This document shows, piece by piece, positions 13,411-17,491 of a stretch of 17,491 nt of DNA (within the stretch, counting starts at the first letter, position 1; each line of letters begins with the position of its first letter). The notes below the pieces were generated by a model. That model did not search any database. It was not told the origin of the DNA and saw only the letters and a list, made by a program, of their open reading frames with translations. Both the position numbers and the translations under genes were made by a program. Source of the stretch: UBA4675 sp964601265 (GTDB lineage: Bacteria > Bacillota > Clostridia > Christensenellales > Borkfalkiaceae); contig CAZRMT010000031.1 of assembly GCA_964601265.1 (NCBI GenBank), forward strand, positions 1 to 17,491, written 5' to 3'.

Positions 13411-15498
13411 TTGAAAAAAAGAACAAAAACGCTATGGATTATAATCGGTTTTATCGTGGCTGCCATTATCTTCTTTTCGGTATTTTTCAGCAACAACGGA
13501 AACACGATAGACACAAGCGTATTTTTTGAAAAAGCAGGCTTATACTATATTTCCGGTGAAGATTATGACAAAGTAAATTCCGTTTCAAGCGGAAAAATCA
13601 CCGTTGACGGCAGTGAATACAACTACTCTAACGGCAAAATAACCGTCGGCGATAAGCAATACGATTTTTCGATAGAAGAAGCAAACGGAAACTACTTCTT
13701 GCTCATAAAAGGCATAGGCTCGATAAAGTATATAACCGTTGACTCGTACACTCTTAAAGGTTACAACAAAAACGGAAAACTTATTTACAAGTCCGCCGTT
13801 GCAAGGGACGAATACTTTAATTCGATGTACGGCATACTGAAAGGCAACGGGCTTATCACCGCATATAATTTCAAAGACCCCAACGAGGGAGCGTTCTTAT
13901 CGTCCACGGTGTTACCGTTACTACTGAACGTAGGACTGATAGTAATAGTTTTCATCGTTTTCAGACAAATGAGCGGTGGCGGAAAGGAAGTTTCCAACTT
14001 CGGTAAAACGAAAGCAAGGGTTTCTCAATCCAAAGTACGTTTCACCGACGTTGCGGGAGCCGAAGAAGAAAAAGAAGAACTCAAAGAAATAGTAGAGTTT
14101 TTAAAAGCGCCTAAAAAGTTTGAAAACCTCGGCGCAAGAGTTCCTAGAGGCGTTCTTTTGGTCGGTCCTCCCGGAACGGGAAAAACCTTGTTCGCAAAAG
14201 CCGTCGCGGGAGAGGCGAACGTTCCTTTCTTCTCGCTAAGCGGTTCGGACTTCGTTGAAATGTTCGTCGGCGTAGGCGCTTCACGTGTAAGAGATTTATT
14301 CGCAACGGCTAAAAAGAATATGCCTTGTATAATATTCATCGACGAAATAGACGCAGTCGGTCGTCAAAGAGGCGCAGGACTCGGCGGTGGAAACGACGAA
14401 AGAGAACAAACCTTAAACCAACTACTCGTTCAAATGGACGGTTTCGAAACGGACGAGAACATAATAATTATGGCGGCGACTAACCGTGCGGACATTTTGG
14501 ACCCCGCCCTTCTCCGTCCCGGAAGATTCGATAGACAAATCTACGTCAACTTGCCCGACGTTAAGGGAAGAGAGGCGATTTTAAAAGTTCACGCAAGAAA
14601 CAAACCGCTTGCTATGGACGTAAACTTTAAAACGCTTGCAAGGCTCACCGCGGGTTTTTCGGGTGCGGACCTAGCGAACCTTTTAAACGAGGCGTCTATT
14701 CTAACCGCAAGAGCAGGTCGTCCGTGTATCACCAACACAGACCTTTACGAGGCGATAAACAAAGTGCTTATCGGACCGCAGAAAAAAAGCCGTCTTGTTA
14801 CCGAAACGGACAAGAGAATTACCGCTTATCACGAATCGGGACACGCAATACTTGCGCGACTTCTCCCTAACTGCGACCCCGTACAAGAAGTTTCAATCAT
14901 TCCTAGAGGAAGAGCCGCAGGTTACACTATGACTCGCCCCGACGACGACAGCAACCATATCAATAAAAACAAGCTTTTGGACGATATAGTTATGACTTTG
15001 GGCGGAAGAGTTGCGGAAGAACTTGTAATTCACGACATTTCCGCAGGCGCAAGCAATGATATTTCCGTCGTTACTCAACGCGCTAGAAAAATGGTTACCG
15101 AATGGGGTATGAGCGACCTTATAGGTCCCGTAAACTACGGCGATAACGACCAAATTTTCGTCGGCAGAGATTACCAAACGAGGACGCCTTACAGCGAAGC
15201 GACCGCTAAACTTATCGACGAAGAAATAGAAAGAATAATAAAAGAAGCTCACGAAAAGGCAAGAGAACTTCTCTCCTCTCACCGTTCGCTTTTGGACGTT
15301 ATGGCAAGACTTTTGGTTGAAAAAGAAACCATATATTCCGAAGAAGTCGATATGATTATGGAAGGCAAAACGGTTGCCGAAATAGTCGAAGACATCGACG
15401 AGAGAGAAAAAAGAAGAAAGGAAAATCCTTTCGGCGAAAGTAGGCAAACAAAAACCGAAGTCGCAACCAATAACCAAAACGCTTCGGACAACGACTGA
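13411..15498 (+). CDS. ftsH: ATP-dependent zinc metalloprotease FtsH
   Basis: A 695-aa membrane-anchored AAA+ protease that degrades misfolded membrane proteins and regulatory proteins. Residues 8-26 are TM1, 27-165 an extracytoplasmic domain with low similarity to the usual one, and about 166-185 TM2. The AAA module has Walker A GPPGTGKT (252-259), Walker B IIFIDE (307-312) and the second region of homology ending RPGRFDR (369-375). The protease domain carries the zinc motif HESGH (474-478) and a third ligand Asp550 in GASNDI. A charged tail follows about 650. I chose TTG at 13411 as start because GGAGG (13398-13402) is 8 nt upstream; the frame is open to another TTG at 13396, which overlaps that site. 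The extracytoplasmic part holds two similar stretches (GKITVDGSEYNY and GKITVGDKQYDF). It heads an operon with the parB-like gene. Confidence 0.97.
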   Translation: MKKRTKTLWIIIGFIVAAIIFFSVFFSNNGNTIDTSVFFEKAGLYYISGEDYDKVNSVSSGKITVDGSEYNYSNGKITVGDKQYDFSIEEANGNYFLLIKGIGSIKYITVDSYTLKGYNKNGKLIYKSAVARDEYFNSMYGILKGNGLITAYNFKDPNEGAFLSSTVLPLLLNVGLIVIVFIVFRQMSGGGKEVSNFGKTKARVSQSKVRFTDVAGAEEEKEELKEIVEFLKAPKKFENLGARVPRGVLLVGPPGTGKTLFAKAVAGEANVPFFSLSGSDFVEMFVGVGASRVRDLFATAKKNMPCIIFIDEIDAVGRQRGAGLGGGNDEREQTLNQLLVQMDGFETDENIIIMAATNRADILDPALLRPGRFDRQIYVNLPDVKGREAILKVHARNKPLAMDVNFKTLARLTAGFSGADLANLLNEASILTARAGRPCITNTDLYEAINKVLIGPQKKSRLVTETDKRITAYHESGHAILARLLPNCDPVQEVSIIPRGRAAGYTMTRPDDDSNHINKNKLLDDIVMTLGGRVAEELVIHDISAGASNDISVVTQRARKMVTEWGMSDLIGPVNYGDNDQIFVGRDYQTRTPYSEATAKLIDEEIERIIKEAHEKARELLSSHRSLLDVMARLLVEKETIYSEEVDMIMEGKTVAEIVEDIDEREKRRKENPFGESRQTKTEVATNNQNASDND

Positions 15499-15512
15499 TT
15501 TTCTATTGAGGA

Positions 15513-16307
15513 ATGGAACGAAAAGACACGGTTTTCGAGCTGGATATGGACAAAATTTACGCCAATCCCAACCAGCCGAGAAAAAATTTTGACGAAAACT
15601 TAATCACCGACCTTGCGTTGTCCATTTCGAGGCACGGCGTAATCTCCCCTATCGTAGTCCAAAAAAAGGACAGCGGTTACTATATGATAATCGCGGGGGA
15701 AAGACGGTTCCGTGCGGTAAAAAAACTAGGCAAAAAAACTATTCCCGCCATCGTTAAAGTTTGCGACGACAAGCAGGTAGAAGAAATTGCCTTGATAGAA
15801 AACTTGCAAAGAGAAGATTTAAACCCCGTAGACGAGGCAAAGGGCTTAAAACGACTTATGCAAGAATACAATATGACGCAAGAAGAACTTGCGCTTTCAG
15901 TCGGAAAAAGTCGGTCGGCAATAGCCAACAAGTTAAGACTGCTCACGCTTTCGAGAGAAGTTTTATTCTATTTGGAAAAGGGAGAACTAAGCGAGGCGCA
16001 CGCGCGTACGCTTATACCGCTGGAAATTAAGTACCAAAAATTTTTTCTTGCCAAAATCCGTAAAGAGGGTTGGTCGGTGAGAAAAACCGAAACGGAAGTA
16101 AAAAAACTTACGGAAAAAATTACCCCCAAGCAAAAAGTCGAAAAAACAGAAGAAATAGAGGAACTTACCGTACGGCTCGAGCATATCTTACAAACGAGGG
16201 TAACCGCCGTCGGAAACGGCGAAAAAGGTAAAATCACCGTGGAATATTTTACTCCCGACGATTTAAACAGGCTTTATGAAATTTTAGATAAAATAGAACA
16301 AGGATAA
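15513..16307 (+). CDS. ParB/Spo0J-family chromosome partition protein
   Basis: A 264-aa DNA-binding CTPase-fold protein. Box I NPNQPRKNF (18-26) and the CTP-binding GERRFRA (62-68) and ENLQREDLNPVDEA (96-109) motifs are intact. The HTH core MTQEELALSVGKSRSAIANKLRLL (121-144) would contact parS, and the C-terminal ITVEYFTPDDLNRLYEIL (241-258) is the dimerisation segment. All parts of a sliding-clamp ParB are therefore present. The ATG at 15513 has an in-frame TGA just upstream, and its GAGG lies only 1 nt away, so initiation may depend on coupling to ftsH (14 nt upstream) or on Met12 at 15546. No parA is adjacent, and gidA/rsmG, the usual ParB neighbours near the origin, are absent. It may be a second ParB (Noc-like) or the only one; the window cannot tell. 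Confidence 0.9.
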   Translation: MERKDTVFELDMDKIYANPNQPRKNFDENLITDLALSISRHGVISPIVVQKKDSGYYMIIAGERRFRAVKKLGKKTIPAIVKVCDDKQVEEIALIENLQREDLNPVDEAKGLKRLMQEYNMTQEELALSVGKSRSAIANKLRLLTLSREVLFYLEKGELSEAHARTLIPLEIKYQKFFLAKIRKEGWSVRKTETEVKKLTEKITPKQKVEKTEEIEELTVRLEHILQTRVTAVGNGEKGKITVEYFTPDDLNRLYEILDKIEQG

Positions 16308-16319
16308 AGGGTGGATAAA

Positions 16320-16784
16320 ATGGAAGACATTTCTTTAATTGCAAAATCAGTAGCGATAACGGGACACAGAACGATAGACGGTCTTGACACAAAAAGATTA
16401 GAAGACGTTTTTAAGCTTTTAATCAAAAAGGGCTTTACACGTTTCTATATCGGAATGGCTATCGGCTTTGACACCGTTTGCTTTCAAATTTTAGAAAAAC
16501 TCAGAGAAAATAACGATATTACTTTAATTGCTTGCATCCCTTGCAGAGAACAAGACAAGTATTTTACCGATTCTCAAAAAGAAGAATATGCAAGAATGTT
16601 AAAATCGGCAAACGAAAAGCACCTTTTAAGCGAAAAGTTTACCTCTTATTGTATGTATAAAAGAAATTGTTATATGGTAGACCACAGCGCCGTAGTCGTT
16701 GCCTTTTTACATAAATCGTTCGGCGGAACGTTTAACACGGTAAAATATGCCGAAAAATCGGGCAGAAAAATTATCAACGTTTAA
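16320..16784 (+). CDS. SLOG-superfamily DUF1273 protein (YpsA/YoqJ-like)
   Basis: A 154-aa Rossmann-like protein of the DUF1273 branch of the SLOG superfamily, whose members are thought to bind nucleotides or nucleotide-derived ligands. Visible motifs: AITGHR (12-17) after the first strand, GMAIGFD (45-51), IPCREQDKYF (73-82), KRNCYMVDHSA (114-124) and FGGTFNTVKYA (134-144). Close relatives usually have Glu in the helix after the GMA-G-D motif (AAE); here the aligned residue is Gln56, which may alter catalysis or binding. I chose the ATG at 16320, with AAGGGTGG just upstream, over the GTG at 16311 that overlaps this site. It follows the parB-like gene by 12 nt and closes the operon. YpsA has been linked to cell division in Bacillus and Staphylococcus, which would fit a ParB neighbour, but function here is unproven. 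Confidence 0.82.
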   Translation: MEDISLIAKSVAITGHRTIDGLDTKRLEDVFKLLIKKGFTRFYIGMAIGFDTVCFQILEKLRENNDITLIACIPCREQDKYFTDSQKEEYARMLKSANEKHLLSEKFTSYCMYKRNCYMVDHSAVVVAFLHKSFGGTFNTVKYAEKSGRKIINV

Positions 16785-16798
16785 TCTTAAAAATATCG

Positions 16799-16840
16799 AA
16801 ACGGGAAAACCTTTTGCGGTTTTCCCGTTTTTTGTTTTTT
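16799..16840 (+). terminator. Terminator of the ftsH operon
   Basis: A perfect 13-bp stem AAACGGGAAAACC (16799-16811) / GGTTTTCCCGTTT (16818-16830) with a TTTTGC loop is followed by TTTGTTTTTT. It lies between convergent genes; on the minus strand the trailing sequence is less U-rich, so it acts mainly on the plus strand. Confidence 0.93.
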
Positions 16841-16845
16841 AAAAA

Positions 16846-17424
16846 CTACCCTGTTACACAATCAATCAATTCGGACAATTCGTTAACTTTTTTAAACTCT
16901 TCGTTTTTGTCGATTACGTCTTTTAAGTTGACTTCTCCTAAAGGCATATCCTCTTTTAATAGCACTTCCCACGTTACCGCTTCTTCTCTTTTCCCGTTTA
17001 AGTTAATATTAAAAGATAGCGTTAAATACTTTTTTTTGCCGATAAACCGAACTTCTGTTTTTTTGTCGCTTATATCGTCAAAACTTACTATTTGCACAAC
17101 GGGAATAGAGCTACTTTTTTTATAAAAAAGTATTGCTATAAGTCGTTTTTCGTAATCAAAACACATTACTTGACTATCATAAACAAATTGTTTGTCGATT
17201 TTCATTTCCGACGTTTTTAATATTTTTAAAAGTTTTTTTCGTGCGTATACTTCTCGGATAACGCCGTTTACAACTAGCACAAATAAAACAACGCCTATAA
17301 AAATAAGGTCTTTAGCCCTTGTAAACCCATACCCAAGAAAATACGTAAACGGTATATACAATATCGCCAAAATTATCGGCAGTATATAAATTTTTATGCA
17401 AAATCGTTTAAAACGCTTTTTCAT
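16846..17424 (-). CDS. Uncharacterised two-TM membrane protein
   Basis: A 192-aa protein I do not recognise. A basic N-terminus (KKRFKRF) precedes two hydrophobic helices at about 11-31 and 39-57, followed by a Lys/Arg-rich turn and a cytosolic domain of about 130 residues. The pattern CFDYEKRLIAILFYK then IVSFDDISDKKTEVRF (88-127) and KYLTLSFNINL (132-142) is a run of beta-strands reminiscent of PH-like domains found in many small bacterial membrane proteins; this is only a fold guess. The start ATG has no strong ribosome binding site (AGGG is 14 nt away). It converges on the ftsH operon, and the 67 bp upstream to the window edge hold a possible TTGACC -35 (minus strand) but no clear -10 at a usable distance. 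Confidence 0.65.
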   Translation of the reverse strand: MKKRFKRFCIKIYILPIILAILYIPFTYFLGYGFTRAKDLIFIGVVLFVLVVNGVIREVYARKKLLKILKTSEMKIDKQFVYDSQVMCFDYEKRLIAILFYKKSSSIPVVQIVSFDDISDKKTEVRFIGKKKYLTLSFNINLNGKREEAVTWEVLLKEDMPLGEVNLKDVIDKNEEFKKVNELSELIDCVTG

Positions 17425-17491
17425 ATTTTTAACTTTTTCCCTACTTTGGTCAATCGTTCGGAACTTACGTCGTAGTAGTTACTATTCCCTT

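Noticed and set aside
14893..15491. Minus-strand open frames opposite ftsH
   Set aside because: Shadow frames of a strongly conserved FtsH; aromatic-rich composition with no recognisable motifs.

Overview
The window looks like AT-rich chromosome from an uncultured Gram-positive Clostridia-like bacterium (Bacillota). Evidence for this is the AGGAGG-type ribosome binding sites, the ecfA1-ecfA2-ecfT-truA order, the Spo0J-type ParB, the UPF0371/DUF1846 protein, and a single-membrane surface glycosidase with a signal peptide and C-terminal membrane tail. The run of exactly 100 Ns suggests a draft or metagenome assembly. No phage, transposase, CRISPR array, tRNA or rRNA is visible.

Layout. (1) 27-4934 (-): a 1635-residue secreted, surface-anchored GH97 glycosidase with three NPCBM-like domains, a Big_2-like domain, three C-terminal Gly/Thr/Val-rich repeats and a Cys-containing membrane tail. 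A divergent AraC-family regulator (5113-5913, +) is its probable local controller. (2) 5914-6513: intergenic stretch with the araC terminator, a 100-N scaffold gap flanked by an exact 55-bp duplication (probable assembly artefact), a degenerate 23-bp tandem repeat and the terminator of the next gene. (3) 6514-8001 (-): DUF1846/UPF0371 protein with its own promoter. (4) 8158-8244: tandem mini-hairpin repeats. (5) 8261-9658 (-): MgtE magnesium transporter, preceded by its own promoter and a ~145-nt leader holding a 13-codon ORF (MESADARPGRRNN) and mutually exclusive hairpins, one of which masks the mgtE ribosome binding site. (6) 9877-13106 (-): truA, ecfT, ecfA2 and ecfA1, an overlapping operon read from ecfA1. 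It encodes the shared energising module of ECF vitamin/metal importers plus tRNA pseudouridine synthase. (7) 13411-16784 (+): ftsH, a parB-like gene without parA, and a small SLOG/DUF1273 protein in tight succession, ended by a strong terminator. (8) 16846-17424 (-): two-TM protein of unknown function.

Most of the window is housekeeping. The most interesting signal is the mgtE leader, which combines a proteobacterial MgtL-like acidic/Pro/Arg micro-peptide with a predicted Shine-Dalgarno switch and shows nothing I recognise as the M-box riboswitch. Also notable are two genes (araC and ecfA1) whose -10 boxes lie so close to the ATG that the mRNAs should be leaderless, the ftsH-parB-SLOG arrangement, the architecture and tail of the GH97 enzyme, and the probably spurious assembly gap.
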